64,000 bases of DNA from Glaciecola blandensis (GCF_031846165.1 NZ_JAVRIE010000001.1:992001-1056000); one strand, 5' to 3'; positions 52,670 to 62,924 are shown, counted from the first letter of the stretch. The notes: generated by a model not told the origin, from the letters alone. Translations and numbers: made by a program.

Positions 52670-53797
52670 TTAGCGAAGTTTCGAACTCACCGCTCTTACT
52701 GCAATTAAAAGGTCTTCACCCAATTGTTGGCAACGTGGCGCTGACCAACCATAAGCAGGATCAGGTAAGTTCTGATTATCTTTGAACGGCATTTCCAATG
52801 TATATGAAAGACACTGATAGCGGTGGCCTACCGCATTTGCACCGATTGTTAGGTTGGCTTTACCTGGTTCGTCTTTATCGTAACCAAACACATCTTGGAA
52901 TTCTGGCGTAGCCATTAGCAAGGCTTGCTTAAAGGTATTTTCGAGTTCTTCAAGCTTGGTATTGTAGTTCGGGTTTCCTTCGCATCCTGCCACGAAGTTA
53001 TAGGGTAAAGCCTCGTCGCCATGAATGTCTAAGAACATATCGACCCCAATTTCATCCATCGCTTTTAAGGTGTGATAAACCTCGGGACTTTTCTCTAATG
53101 AGGGCGTTTCCCATTCTCTGTTGAGGTTCGTTCCCACGGCATTCGTTCTCAAATGACCTCTCGCCGAACCGTCAGGATTCATGTTTGGGATCACGTAAAA
53201 TGTATTTTGTTCTAATAAACTTTTCGCAACACCGTCATCTTCATCCAACAAACGTCTAACCATACCTTCAACTAGCCATTCCGCCATTGACTCACCAGGG
53301 TGTTGACGTGCTGTTACCCAAATTTTATTTTTGCCTTCAGCTTCTTCACCGATAACGAGCAATGACATATCACGTTTATCGATGGTATAACCCAAATGAC
53401 GTAGCTCGCAATCAAAAGACATTTGTGCTGAAGAAAGGAAATCTTGATGACGCTCATAGCTGTAAGGAGTGAAGTATGCGAAGTAAACAGAGTCATACTC
53501 TGGTACGAAGTTTATCGTTAAGTTATCACCATCATATTCTGTATCAACACGAAACCATTCGTCTCTATCATAAGAAGCAAGTGCCTGATAACCCGGCCAA
53601 CCATCAGGATAAGCAGAACCTTTCAGGTCACCAATCACGATTTTGTGCTCAACAAACTTTGTTGACTGTAATTTAAAGTGAAACCACTGATAAAAGTCGG
53701 AATTATTATCTTTGTTGATAGCAAGCTGAATATCTTGGGGATCTTGCGCTTGAATGACTCGAATATTACCACTATCAAACTGACTGGTGATGACCAT
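52670..53797 (-). CDS. M14-family zinc carboxypeptidase, cytosolic carboxypeptidase-like
   Basis: This 375-residue enzyme has an N-terminal beta-sandwich (about 1-120), as in cytosolic carboxypeptidases (CCP/Nna1-like). The M14 catalytic domain has zinc ligands H166 and E169 (RQHPGES) and H259 (DIHGDE), substrate-binding TNLNREW (223-229) and catalytic Glu335 (SYTLEMPF). There is no signal peptide, so it is cytosolic. Eukaryotic relatives deglutamylate tubulin; the bacterial substrate is unknown. It stands alone between the AGCS and thioredoxin genes. Confidence 0.9.
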   Translation of the reverse strand: MVITSQFDSGNIRVIQAQDPQDIQLAINKDNNSDFYQWFHFKLQSTKFVEHKIVIGDLKGSAYPDGWPGYQALASYDRDEWFRVDTEYDGDNLTINFVPEYDSVYFAYFTPYSYERHQDFLSSAQMSFDCELRHLGYTIDKRDMSLLVIGEEAEGKNKIWVTARQHPGESMAEWLVEGMVRRLLDEDDGVAKSLLEQNTFYVIPNMNPDGSARGHLRTNAVGTNLNREWETPSLEKSPEVYHTLKAMDEIGVDMFLDIHGDEALPYNFVAGCEGNPNYNTKLEELENTFKQALLMATPEFQDVFGYDKDEPGKANLTIGANAVGHRYQCLSYTLEMPFKDNQNLPDPAYGWSAPRCQQLGEDLLIAVRAVSSKLR

Positions 53798-53914
53798 GTA
53801 TACGTCCTCTATTTAATTTTTCGCGTACTTTACCACATGCTAAAACATCAGTAAGTAGACAAGCACAAAATATTCATAGAGCTCTGTCATTCGGTGTTCG
53901 GTGGACTGTATCTT

Positions 53915-54484
53915 TTAGCCTGCAGTTCTCAGCTTCAAGCCTAAATAAGTGCTGTATCCCATATCACTACGAATGACCTCTAAGTTTTCATTGAGTACAT
54001 AATATGTTGGATAACCACTAATATTAAAGCGAGATTTATGTTGTTCACCACCTAATAATATAGTGCCATTGACTTTATTATTCTTTGCAAAGGCTTCTAT
54101 CTCCTCTTGCGATTGATAATCCAAAGCAACCCTAATGACATTATATTGGTCGGTATTCACTGCATCCAAGTTCCCGATGCTCATTTTACAAACCGCGCAC
54201 CAAGGCGCGAAAAAGTAGACCAGCGTTTTCTTATCATTCGGCTCCAATGCGTAAATTTCACCTTGTAAATCGATGAAGTTTTGCGGACTTATTTGAATAG
54301 AGCCATTCGTTTCGAGTAGGTTTCGGTTTTGCCACGTCATAAAGCCAAGAACGATAATAGCCCCTAACAGCAAATCCCTTGGCCATGAGCTTGTAGTAAA
54401 AAATGATTTGATACCAGCAAGTACACCTTTACCTTTTATTTCGGCAGTACTTTCTTGCTCTTTTTCTTGTGTATTCTCTTCCAT
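53915..54484 (-). CDS. Membrane-anchored thioredoxin-like protein (TlpA-type)
   Basis: This 189-residue protein has a Glu/Lys-rich cytoplasmic N-terminus and one membrane helix (about 37-51). A periplasmic thioredoxin fold has WCAVC (Cys96 and Cys99) and the cis-Pro motif ISGYPTYYV. It most likely reduces or isomerises disulfides in envelope proteins, like TlpA/ScsD/ResA. I start at ATG 54484; the GTG at 54496 has its best Shine-Dalgarno-like bases directly abutting it. It is a single gene, so its partner is unknown. Confidence 0.82.
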   Translation of the reverse strand: MEENTQEKEQESTAEIKGKGVLAGIKSFFTTSSWPRDLLLGAIIVLGFMTWQNRNLLETNGSIQISPQNFIDLQGEIYALEPNDKKTLVYFFAPWCAVCKMSIGNLDAVNTDQYNVIRVALDYQSQEEIEAFAKNNKVNGTILLGGEQHKSRFNISGYPTYYVLNENLEVIRSDMGYSTYLGLKLRTAG

Positions 54485-54595
54485 CGCGTTTACCACTCAC
54501 CGTTAGATTGAACTGCACTAGCACAATACTAGCAAAGACAAAGTCATTTCATTTAATTTACACAGACCTCAAATAACATGAAGTTCTTTCAAAAA

Positions 54596-54624
54596 AAAAG
54601 CGAAAGTATCTCACTTTCGCTTTT
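54596..54624 (-). terminator. Terminator downstream of gap
   Basis: A 12-bp perfect stem AAAAGCGAAAGT/ACTTTCGCTTTT with a 5-base loop is followed by a T-run on the minus strand. It is 47 bases past the gap stop. Confidence 0.88.
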
Positions 54625-54671
54625 CTATTTCGCTGTAGCTGGTGGTAGCAATGTTGGCTACCAAAACTCAG

Positions 54672-56138
54672 TTAACTGTTAGTAAGCGGTTCAGCACTTG
54701 GTACTAAAGGGTACTTCAAACCAGCCATGTCACGAACAACACGCATTACTTGGCAACTGTAACCGAACTCATTATCATACCAAACGTAAAGCGTTGCGCG
54801 ATTCTCAGCGACAATAGTTGCTTGAGAGTCAACAACACTTGCCGCGCGAGTACCAACTAGGTCAGTAGACACGATTTCGGTAGATGCAGTGAAATCAATT
54901 TGATGCTGCAAGTCTGAGAACAAACTCGCCGTTTGCAGGTAGTCATTTAAGCTATCTTTGTCGGTTGTTGACTTCAAGTTCAAACTTAAAATCGCCATAG
55001 ATACGTTTGGTGTCGGTACACGAATCGCATTACCCGTTAATTTCCCTGCTAATTGCGGATAAGCTTTCGCTACCGCCTTTGCAGCGCCAGTTTCAGTAAT
55101 AACCATGTTCAGTGATGCACTTCGACCGCGACGATCCGCTTTATGGTAATTATCAATTAAGTTCTGATCGTTAGTAAATGAATGCACTGTTTCTACATGT
55201 CCGTTCTCAATACCATATTCTTCATCTAGCGCTTTAAGAACTGGCGTGATCGCATTGGTTGTGCAACTTGCGGCAGATAGAATATTGTCTGTATCGAGGA
55301 TATCAGCATGATTAACACCGTGAACGATGTTTTTGATATCGCCTTTACCCGGTGCAGTTAACAATACTTTGCTTGCGCCCTTCGCTTTTAAATGCAGACC
55401 TAGACCTTCTTCATCACGCCACATACCCGTGTTGTCGATTATAATGGCATTGTTAATACCATATTGGGTGTAATCAACTTCTTCAGGACTGTTGGCATAA
55501 ATAACTTGGATATAAGAGCCGTTTGCTTTTATCGCTTTGCGTTCCTCATCAACCGTAATGCTACCATTAAAAGGCCCATGCACAGAGTCTCGGCGCAATA
55601 AGCTTGCACGCTTCTCTAGGTCGCCTTCACGGCCGCCTCGCACAACAATAGCACGTAGACGCAGCTTATTGTTCTTGCCTTGTCTTTCAATTAACAGACG
55701 TGCTAACAAGCGCCCTATTCTGCCGAAGCCGTATAGAACAACATCTGTTGCTTTATGCTCATCTTCAGCATTATGGACTGCTTTTAGTGCTTCATCTAAG
55801 TAGCTTTGTAAATCAGTTTGATCTTTGCCTTTGCCATAATGGAAATCAAACGCCAGTTTACCGATGTCTATTTCAACAGGCGCTAAGTCCATGTTGCTAA
55901 TTGCTTCGAGTACTGGCCAACTTTCACGTAGTCTAAGCTTCACTCCCTCGTGACGTCTCACTGTGCGATGTGCCTTAATAACATCAATGGCGCTAGCGTT
56001 TAGTAAGGTACGGCCATAAACGGTGATTTCAACGCAATGATTGCGATAAAGCTTACCAATGATAGGTAGCATTTTTTCCGCGTATTCCTGACGCTCTTGC
56101 CAACTAGTGAGTAATTCCTGTTCGAACTGCTGATTCAT
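54672..56138 (-). CDS. gap: Glyceraldehyde-3-phosphate dehydrogenase, long form
   Basis: This enzyme oxidises glyceraldehyde 3-phosphate to 1,3-bisphosphoglycerate. The 488 residues carry a helical N-terminal extension (about 1-130) not found in the 330-residue GapA. A Rossmann YGFGRIGR (136-143), catalytic Cys292 in SAASCTTN, a substrate-binding region and a C-terminal WYDNEFGYSCQV follow. This long form, known from Pseudomonas and Shewanella, is usually a second GAPDH, sometimes gluconeogenic. The coenzyme preference is not evident. A 403-base upstream region holds an inverted repeat. Confidence 0.93.
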   Translation of the reverse strand: MNQQFEQELLTSWQERQEYAEKMLPIIGKLYRNHCVEITVYGRTLLNASAIDVIKAHRTVRRHEGVKLRLRESWPVLEAISNMDLAPVEIDIGKLAFDFHYGKGKDQTDLQSYLDEALKAVHNAEDEHKATDVVLYGFGRIGRLLARLLIERQGKNNKLRLRAIVVRGGREGDLEKRASLLRRDSVHGPFNGSITVDEERKAIKANGSYIQVIYANSPEEVDYTQYGINNAIIIDNTGMWRDEEGLGLHLKAKGASKVLLTAPGKGDIKNIVHGVNHADILDTDNILSAASCTTNAITPVLKALDEEYGIENGHVETVHSFTNDQNLIDNYHKADRRGRSASLNMVITETGAAKAVAKAYPQLAGKLTGNAIRVPTPNVSMAILSLNLKSTTDKDSLNDYLQTASLFSDLQHQIDFTASTEIVSTDLVGTRAASVVDSQATIVAENRATLYVWYDNEFGYSCQVMRVVRDMAGLKYPLVPSAEPLTNS

Positions 56139-56541
56139 GCAAAGTACCTTTTAAACATAGGTTGTTGAATGGGTTTCGGGGCGCATTCTATTCAAACGAG
56201 GGCCTTATGCCAAATTGTTGATAAGTTTCACTTTTTCAGAATATTCTAGAGATGCATGATGAATGTGTGTAATTTATCAACAAATACAGCAGTTAGCGCT
56301 AGACTCTGTATTGGGTTGATGTGATTTGATATCGTAAAGGCGATTGGCTTTGTCGTTCTTGGAAACGATAGAGAAGTTCAAATGCAAAAAATGTGAGCAA
56401 TAAGCCCTTGTTAATACATTACTATTTAAATTTAGATAGCTATTCGGTGCGCCAGACGCAAAGAATTCGTAGGCCATGTTGGGCAGAAATTCATTTGTAA
56501 GAAATTTTCATCAAAAAAATATAGATTTGCTATGATTTCGC
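56139..56541. other. Intergenic region upstream of gap with an inverted repeat
   Basis: These 403 bases separate gap from msrB (both minus). They contain TTGTTGATAA (56215-56224) and its exact complement-palindrome TTATCAACAA (56274-56283), and no terminator for msrB. A 66-codon minus-strand frame (56277-56477) has no ribosome-binding site and no family, so I treat it as chance. Confidence 0.6.
56215..56283. repeat. 10-bp inverted repeat in the gap upstream region
   Basis: TTGTTGATAA (56215-56224) and TTATCAACAA (56274-56283) are exact reverse complements 49 bases apart. The spacing suits two operator half-sites or a DNA loop rather than a short hairpin. The regulator is unknown. Confidence 0.4.
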
Positions 56542-56934
56542 TCAATTATCCTTAGCTTCGAACTGCAGCGACAATGAATTCACACAGTATCGTTGTCCGG
56601 TAGGTTGAGGGCCATCTTCAAAAACATGACCGAGATGAGCCTCACATTGCTTACACACAATCTCAATTCTGCGCATACCAAGAGAGTCATCTGGACGATA
56701 TAGCACGTTGGCATCCGCGCTTTGTTCATAAAATGAGGGCCAACCACAGCCTGCGTCGTATTTAGCGCCTGAATCGAAGAGTTGAGCACCACAACATTTG
56801 CACAAGTAATTTCCCGTCGACTCATTATTCAAGTACTCACCAGTATAAGGTCGTTCAGTGCCGGCCTGACGTGTTACTCGATATTCCTCAGCAGAAAGTT
56901 TTTCTTTCCAATCTTTATCAGTCATGTTCGTCAT
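56542..56934 (-). CDS. msrB: Peptide methionine-R-sulfoxide reductase MsrB
   Basis: MsrB reduces methionine-R-sulfoxide in damaged proteins. The 130-residue protein has zinc Cys pairs C45/C48 and C94/C97 (CKCC, CKQC), GCGWPSF (62-68) and catalytic Cys117 in RYCVNS. It has no signal peptide. Its position next to gap and gnd resembles the gapA-msrB association in E. coli. It is 34 bases downstream of gnd. Confidence 0.97.
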   Translation of the reverse strand: MTNMTDKDWKEKLSAEEYRVTRQAGTERPYTGEYLNNESTGNYLCKCCGAQLFDSGAKYDAGCGWPSFYEQSADANVLYRPDDSLGMRRIEIVCKQCEAHLGHVFEDGPQPTGQRYCVNSLSLQFEAKDN

Positions 56935-56968
56935 GTCAACTTTCCTCTTTTAGGCTCAAAACGGCTCA

Positions 56969-58528
56969 CTATTTTTTTACCGCAACCATGGGTCTGTCAG
57001 GGTGATTCCATTCTATATGGTATTTTTTGCCTTCTGGTTTATCTGTGCGTGAAAAAGTATGTGCGCCGAAGAAATCACGCTGACCTTGTAATAAGTTAGC
57101 AGGCAATACATCACAGCGGTAGGAGTCGTAATAGCTTAAGGCGCTGGACATTGCCGGACAAGGTATGCCAGCAATCGTTGCTGATGCAATGGCACGACGC
57201 CAATTTGATTGATAATCGTTGATTTGCTTGATGAAGAATGGGTCCAGCAATAAATTCTCTAAGTGCTCATTGCTTTCATATGCTTGGGTAATCGATTGTA
57301 AGAAAACCGCACGGATGATACACCCTGCTCGCCATATCTTGGCAATCTCAGCAAAATCAAGCTGCCAGCCATGCTCTTTCGCAGCAATACTCATCAATTG
57401 AAAGCCTTGGGCGTAAGCACATATTTTGGAGCAATATAAAGCATCATGTAACTGCTTGATGACTTCTTCCTTTGAACTTTGCGTTGTCATTGAAGCATCA
57501 GGACCACTCAGTTTCTGACTTGCCGCCACCCGCTCTGACTTAAATGACGATAAACTTCTGGCAAAGACCGCTTGAGTGATGGTTTGTGCCGGGCTTCCGA
57601 CTTGCAAGGCACTGACAGCAGTCCACAATCCCGTACCTTTTTGACCCGCTTTGTCCATAATCACATCAACTAACGCGGCACCTGTTTCAGGGTCCTCTTG
57701 ATCTAATACTTCAGCACTGATTTCAATCAGGTAGGAGTTCAGTAAACCTTGATTCCACTCTCGGTAGGTTGCCGCAATTTCTTTTGGTGACATATTCAGG
57801 CCGTTACGCATGATATGGTAAGCTTCACATATCAATTGCATATCTGCATATTCAATCCCATTATGTACCATTTTTACATAATGACCCGCGCCAACAGGGC
57901 CAATATAGGTAGTACAAGGCTCTCCTCTTGTAACTGGTTTTCCTGGCTCAAAAGATTCAATGGGCTTACCTGTTTCAGGGTCAACCTTAGCAGCGACAGC
58001 CTGCCAAATAGATTCGATGCGAGTCCAAGCATAAGGGTCACCAGAAGGCATCAGTGATGGCCCGAAGCGCGCGCCGACCTCTCCGCCTGAAACAGCCGTT
58101 GAGAAAAATACAAATTTTCCTTTGTATTTGGCTTCACGCTCAACAGAATCAGTCCACAATGAGTTTCCAGTATCTACAACGATGTCGTCAGCCTCGATAC
58201 CAGCGTCAATTAAATGATGACAAACATGGTCCACAGGTTCACCTGCTGGGACAGACAAAATAATAGTATGCGGTGCTTTGAGGTTACTGAGTAACTCTGT
58301 ATAAGATCGACAGGCGACAACACGCGCTTCGTCAGTGGTTCTTTCCAATTCGTCCTGCGCCAGAATGGCGTCAATTTTGGCTTGGTCCAAATCAAAACAT
58401 GCAACTTTATAACCGTTGTCAGCTAGATTTAAAGTGAGGTTTTTACCCATCACACCTAAACCAATAAAGCCGATATCACATAGGCCGCTTTGTTCCGTTT
58501 GTTGCAAATGCTTGGAAGACACACTCAT
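56969..58528 (-). CDS. gnd: 6-phosphogluconate dehydrogenase (decarboxylating, NADP-type)
   Basis: Gnd converts 6-phosphogluconate to ribulose 5-phosphate with CO2 release in the pentose phosphate pathway. The 519 residues show the N-terminal IGFIGLGVMGKNLTLNLADN (20-39) and the NADP-binding Rossmann fold. Substrate residues appear in VDTGNSLW and VSGGEVGARFGPSLMPSG, with the catalytic HNGIEYADMQLICEAYH helix after. It is longer than E. coli Gnd (468), partly through a longer N-terminus and a C-terminal tail. It lies between glgX and msrB. Confidence 0.96.
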   Translation of the reverse strand: MSVSSKHLQQTEQSGLCDIGFIGLGVMGKNLTLNLADNGYKVACFDLDQAKIDAILAQDELERTTDEARVVACRSYTELLSNLKAPHTIILSVPAGEPVDHVCHHLIDAGIEADDIVVDTGNSLWTDSVEREAKYKGKFVFFSTAVSGGEVGARFGPSLMPSGDPYAWTRIESIWQAVAAKVDPETGKPIESFEPGKPVTRGEPCTTYIGPVGAGHYVKMVHNGIEYADMQLICEAYHIMRNGLNMSPKEIAATYREWNQGLLNSYLIEISAEVLDQEDPETGAALVDVIMDKAGQKGTGLWTAVSALQVGSPAQTITQAVFARSLSSFKSERVAASQKLSGPDASMTTQSSKEEVIKQLHDALYCSKICAYAQGFQLMSIAAKEHGWQLDFAEIAKIWRAGCIIRAVFLQSITQAYESNEHLENLLLDPFFIKQINDYQSNWRRAIASATIAGIPCPAMSSALSYYDSYRCDVLPANLLQGQRDFFGAHTFSRTDKPEGKKYHIEWNHPDRPMVAVKK

Positions 58529-58614
58529 TAATCAATACTCATTGGATTTGAATTGCGCGGGATCATACCACCCATTTTAGGTAGGGATAAATAGCTGAAT
58601 CAAAAAAGCGCGCT

Positions 58615-60747
58615 TTATACGTTTTTTCTAAACAGGCAAAAACAACGAGCTGGCATCGAAAACAAGGGGCTGACCGGAATAGATTGATAATCGCTAATGT
58701 TATTAATATGGGTGTTCAAGACACATTCCCAGTGTTCGGAACTGAGCAATAAGGGTAAGTTAAATTCAACATCTTCTGGTGAGCTATTGATGCAATATAA
58801 CCATTGTTGCGCTTCCTTGGTCGGTTCATTGTCACTTTCATTCAATGCCTCGATGATATGTAAGGCGAAACAGTGATGATTATCATTGGTCCAATCTTGA
58901 TCTCGTTTATGAGACCCATCAACACGATACCACTCTGCTGAGGCTACATTCACTTCATTACTAAACTGATCGTCGTCAAACATCATCCTTGCCAACAGTG
59001 GATTATCTCTACGTAAGGAAACGACATGTTGTGTAAATGCTAAAAACTCTTTTTGTCGCTCATCCAAGGACCAATCGAACCAGTTTAATTCGTTGTCTTG
59101 GCAATAGGCATTATTATTACCTTGCTGAGAACGGCTCAATTCATCACCGCCCAATATATGGGGTGTGCCTTGCGATAAAATCAATGTAGCGAATAAATTA
59201 CGTTTTTGTTGTTCACGTTGATGCTGTATTTCTGGTGCTTCAGTTGGTCCTTCGACGCCAAAGTTACAGCTCAGATTGTGATTATGTCCATCATGATTGT
59301 CTTCTAGGTTTGCTAGGTTATGTTTTTGTTCATACATCACAATGTCTTGTAAAGTATATCCATCGTGATAAGTAATATTGTTTACGCTGGTTTGCATAGG
59401 CCTGATGCCTTTTCTAAACACATCACGAGAGCCCATTAATCGAGTGGCAAAATCGGCTTTTAGACCTGTATCTGAGCGCCAAAAACCGCGCACTGAATCC
59501 CTAAATTTATCATTTACTTCTAACCAATAGTCCGGGAACTGACCAAGCTGATATCCACCTGGACCGATATCCCAGGGTTCAGCGATCATCGTCACGCCTT
59601 TGAGAACAGGGTCCTGACGCAAAATTTTGAATATTGCGGCATTTGCATGGAAGTCGAATGGTTCTCGCCCTAGCGATGCAGCTAAATCAAACCGGAAGCC
59701 ATCAACCCCTATTTCCGAAACCCAGTAGCGTAAAGCATCAATAATCATGTTCATCATGAAAGTGTTGGCAGCGTTGATCGTATTTCCGCAACCAGAATAA
59801 TTCATGTAAGTGGGCGTATTCACTTCATCATTAATCACTTGAAGATAGGCATGTTGATGGCACAAGCCTTTGAAGGATAATATGGGACCGGGTTCACCAC
59901 TTTCCGCAGTATGGTTGAAGACCACGTCTAAAATCACTTCTATACCGGCCTTATGATACTCTTGAATCATTAATTTACATTCTGACAACGCGTCCTTATT
60001 GGCATAGCGCGGCTCAGGACTAAAAAAATTAATAGGATTGTAGCCCCAATAATTCGTGAGTCCTTTTTCTGTAATATAAGGTTCTGGCATAAACGCAAAC
60101 AAAGGTAAAAACTGAACGCTGGTAATCCCCAGGTCTTTTAGATGTTTGATAACGGCGGGATGACACGCGCCTAGGTATGTTCCTCTTTGCTCTTCAGGCA
60201 CTTCAGGGTGCAGCTTGGTTAATCCTTTAATATGCGCTTCATAAATCACGCGATGACTTACTGAAGGTCTCTCACTATGCAATTTACAATAAACAGTTTC
60301 AGGTAAATCAGAACAAGGCGTCACTACCGATTTAGGCATAAAGCCTGCATTGTCAAACACACTTTGCCCCAGTATCTCACGCTGTTCGCCGTTATAGGCA
60401 TCACGCTGCCAATGCAACGGGCGATTAATTTGTTTTGCATAGGGGTCTATTAACAAACGCCCGACATCCATCTCGTCATTTACTTTTCGGTGGGCTTTTG
60501 ATTCGATTCGATATCCATATAGTTGACCCGCTTGTACACCACTAACGAAGCCAAACCACTTTGACTGCAGTCTTTGTTGGAGTTGAATTTGCGCTATTTC
60601 TACTTCGTTTGAGTCAAACAGACATAGATAGACTTTACTCGCGTCTGGGCAGTAAATCGAAAAATTACATCCCTGCTTATCAAGGCTGGCACCGAAAGGG
60701 CTTACATTGCCTTTGCGTAGTTGAAACGCAGTACTTTGCATTGTCAT
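58615..60747 (-). CDS. glgX: Glycogen debranching enzyme GlgX
   Basis: GlgX hydrolyses alpha-1,6 branches left after phosphorylase action. The 710-residue GH13 enzyme has an N-terminal CBM48 domain (about 10-110). The TIM barrel shows VIYEAHIKGLTKLHPEVPEE, VILDVVFNHTAE, VDGFRFDLAASLGR (catalytic Asp) and IAEPWDIGPGGYQLG (catalytic Glu). I choose ATG 60747, which overlaps the glgB TAA by one base and has GGAAAGAG upstream. The extra six codons to 60765 run inside glgB. Confidence 0.95.
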   Translation of the reverse strand: MTMQSTAFQLRKGNVSPFGASLDKQGCNFSIYCPDASKVYLCLFDSNEVEIAQIQLQQRLQSKWFGFVSGVQAGQLYGYRIESKAHRKVNDEMDVGRLLIDPYAKQINRPLHWQRDAYNGEQREILGQSVFDNAGFMPKSVVTPCSDLPETVYCKLHSERPSVSHRVIYEAHIKGLTKLHPEVPEEQRGTYLGACHPAVIKHLKDLGITSVQFLPLFAFMPEPYITEKGLTNYWGYNPINFFSPEPRYANKDALSECKLMIQEYHKAGIEVILDVVFNHTAESGEPGPILSFKGLCHQHAYLQVINDEVNTPTYMNYSGCGNTINAANTFMMNMIIDALRYWVSEIGVDGFRFDLAASLGREPFDFHANAAIFKILRQDPVLKGVTMIAEPWDIGPGGYQLGQFPDYWLEVNDKFRDSVRGFWRSDTGLKADFATRLMGSRDVFRKGIRPMQTSVNNITYHDGYTLQDIVMYEQKHNLANLEDNHDGHNHNLSCNFGVEGPTEAPEIQHQREQQKRNLFATLILSQGTPHILGGDELSRSQQGNNNAYCQDNELNWFDWSLDERQKEFLAFTQHVVSLRRDNPLLARMMFDDDQFSNEVNVASAEWYRVDGSHKRDQDWTNDNHHCFALHIIEALNESDNEPTKEAQQWLYCINSSPEDVEFNLPLLLSSEHWECVLNTHINNISDYQSIPVSPLFSMPARCFCLFRKNV

Positions 60748-62924
60748 TATGTAGACTCTTTCCACGCTAAGAAAATCACGCTAAGTGGTGGCAAGTTAAC
60801 AACGACAGAGTGTTCACAATCATTCCACGGCGTGTTTTGCGAATCAACTTTAGGGGCATCAGCCAAATAAGCACTGCCGCCAAACTGCGCATCGTCAGTA
60901 TTCAAGAGGAGTGTATATTCGCCTACCTGCTCACAACCAATACGAAACTGCTCTCTCGGGATGGGAGTGAAATTGGCAATGCAAAGGACCTGCTCGGTAT
61001 TATCGGCATTGCGTCTAAGCAAAGACACAACCGATTGTTCTGCATTATTGTGGTCAATCCACCGAAAGCCCCTGGCTTCATGATCTAGTTCATGCAAAGC
61101 TGAATGCTCTTGATATACTTGATTCAAACGCTTGTATAAGGCTTGAATACCGGCGTGCTTAGGCTCCTCTTGCAAGTGCCAATCTAAAGAAATATCGTGG
61201 TTCCACTCTCGGTTTTGGGCAAATTCGTTACCCATAAATTGTAATTTTTTGCCTGGGTGCGCAAACATAAAGCCATAATACGCACGCAGGTTTGCAGCCT
61301 GTTGCCATTCATCGCCTGGCATTTTTTGCAACATTGCACCTTTACCATGCACTACTTCATCGTGTGAAATAGGTAACACAAAATTTTCATCGAATGCATA
61401 TACCATACTAAATGTCAGTTCACCGTGATGAAAACGGCGATAGGCAGGATCTTTGGCAATGTAATGCAGTGAGTCGTGCATCCAGCCCATATTCCACTTA
61501 AAGCCAAATCCAAGACCACCGGCATCAACGGGTTTTGAGACCCCCGCAAACGAGGTTGATTCCTCGGCTATGGTCATCGCATGTGGATGTTTCGCATAAA
61601 CCTCTGTATTCATCCACTGTAACAGGCTAATAGCCTCATAGTTATGATTACCGCCGTCTACATTCGGGATCCACTCACCGTCATTTCGAGAATAATCGAG
61701 GTATAGCATTGACGCTACAGCATCTACTCTGATTCCGTCAACGTGATATTTATCAAACCAAAACAAGGCATTTGCAACCAAGAATTGTCTCACCGTTTGT
61801 TTACCAAAGTCGTAAATACATGAGTTCCAATCTGGATGCCAACCCTTGCGTGGGTCTTCGTATTCGTACAAATGCGAACCATCGAACCTAGCTAAACCGT
61901 GGCCATCTTCAGGAAAATGCGCGGGAACCCAATCAACAATCACTGCAATGCCTTCTTGATGGCATTTATCAACAAAGTACTTGAAACCATCTGGTTCACC
62001 GAAGCGACTGGTAGGTGCGAATAGGCCAACGGGTTGATAACCCCATGAGCCATCAAATGGAAACTCTGACACTGGCAGCACTTCGATATGAGTGTAGGCC
62101 ATCTCTTTGACGTAAGAGACTAACTCATCAGCTAGCTCATGATAGCTTAAGTAACGACGATTTTGGTCCCCTGGTTTGCGCCAAGAACCCAAATGAACCT
62201 CATACACACTCATCGGTTTATGGTAGTGATCAATGTTCTCTCGCTGCATCCAAGCCTGATCTTGCCATTCATAAGCATCTTGGTCATAGATAACAGAACA
62301 GTGTGATGGATATTGTTGATGATGAAAGCCCAATGGGTCTGCTTTATCCGGCAATCGATGCCCTTCAGCATCTTTAATAGCGAACTTGTAGGTATCACCA
62401 GTATGCAGTTCTGGTACGAATAAGACCCAATAGCCTAGATCCGTTTTCTGCATAGGATGCTTCACATCATCCCAAAGATTAAAATCTCCAATCAACGAGA
62501 CCGCAGAGGCATTTGGCGCAAACACAGCGAATCGAACACCCGATACACCTCGAGCTTCGGTCAACTGTGCACCAATTTGTTGATATAGGTTTTCTGCTTG
62601 ATGGTCTACAAAATGCACTGCATGAAACGCTTCATCTTGAAATTGGTAGGGGTCGATAAAGGAGTGTTGTGTATCACCGTAATGGGCTGTTACTGAATAT
62701 ATAAAATTTTTGCTTCTGGATTTTGTAAATTCACAAATAAACAAGCCACTCTCTGTTTGAGTGGCTTCGCTAAGGAGTTTCTTAGACTTAGCATTGAATA
62801 CCTCTACTTTTGTAGCGCTTGGTAACCACAGACTCACGCGTGTTTTGTTTTTTACTTGTGTTGCACCCAAAATAGTAAATGGGTTTGCGCAACGGCCATG
62901 CGTTAGTTCTGTAGCTACAGCCAT
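60747..62924 (-). CDS. glgB: 1,4-alpha-glucan branching enzyme GlgB
   Basis: GlgB forms the alpha-1,6 branches of glycogen. The 725 residues comprise an N-terminal domain and CBM48 (about 10-215). The GH13 barrel has VYEVHLGSWRKPGDQNR, VIVDWVPAHFPEDGHGLARFDG, VDGIRVDAVASMLYLDYSR (nucleophile Asp) and TIAEESTSF (acid/base Glu). The C-terminal domain ends LSVIFLAWKEST. It lies 39 bases downstream of malQ and is translationally coupled to glgX. Confidence 0.97.
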   Translation of the reverse strand: MAVATELTHGRCANPFTILGATQVKNKTRVSLWLPSATKVEVFNAKSKKLLSEATQTESGLFICEFTKSRSKNFIYSVTAHYGDTQHSFIDPYQFQDEAFHAVHFVDHQAENLYQQIGAQLTEARGVSGVRFAVFAPNASAVSLIGDFNLWDDVKHPMQKTDLGYWVLFVPELHTGDTYKFAIKDAEGHRLPDKADPLGFHHQQYPSHCSVIYDQDAYEWQDQAWMQRENIDHYHKPMSVYEVHLGSWRKPGDQNRRYLSYHELADELVSYVKEMAYTHIEVLPVSEFPFDGSWGYQPVGLFAPTSRFGEPDGFKYFVDKCHQEGIAVIVDWVPAHFPEDGHGLARFDGSHLYEYEDPRKGWHPDWNSCIYDFGKQTVRQFLVANALFWFDKYHVDGIRVDAVASMLYLDYSRNDGEWIPNVDGGNHNYEAISLLQWMNTEVYAKHPHAMTIAEESTSFAGVSKPVDAGGLGFGFKWNMGWMHDSLHYIAKDPAYRRFHHGELTFSMVYAFDENFVLPISHDEVVHGKGAMLQKMPGDEWQQAANLRAYYGFMFAHPGKKLQFMGNEFAQNREWNHDISLDWHLQEEPKHAGIQALYKRLNQVYQEHSALHELDHEARGFRWIDHNNAEQSVVSLLRRNADNTEQVLCIANFTPIPREQFRIGCEQVGEYTLLLNTDDAQFGGSAYLADAPKVDSQNTPWNDCEHSVVVNLPPLSVIFLAWKEST

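Noticed and set aside
56277..56477. 66-codon minus-strand frame between gap and msrB
   Set aside because: No ribosome-binding site, no recognisable motif, and it overlaps an inverted repeat in a likely promoter region.
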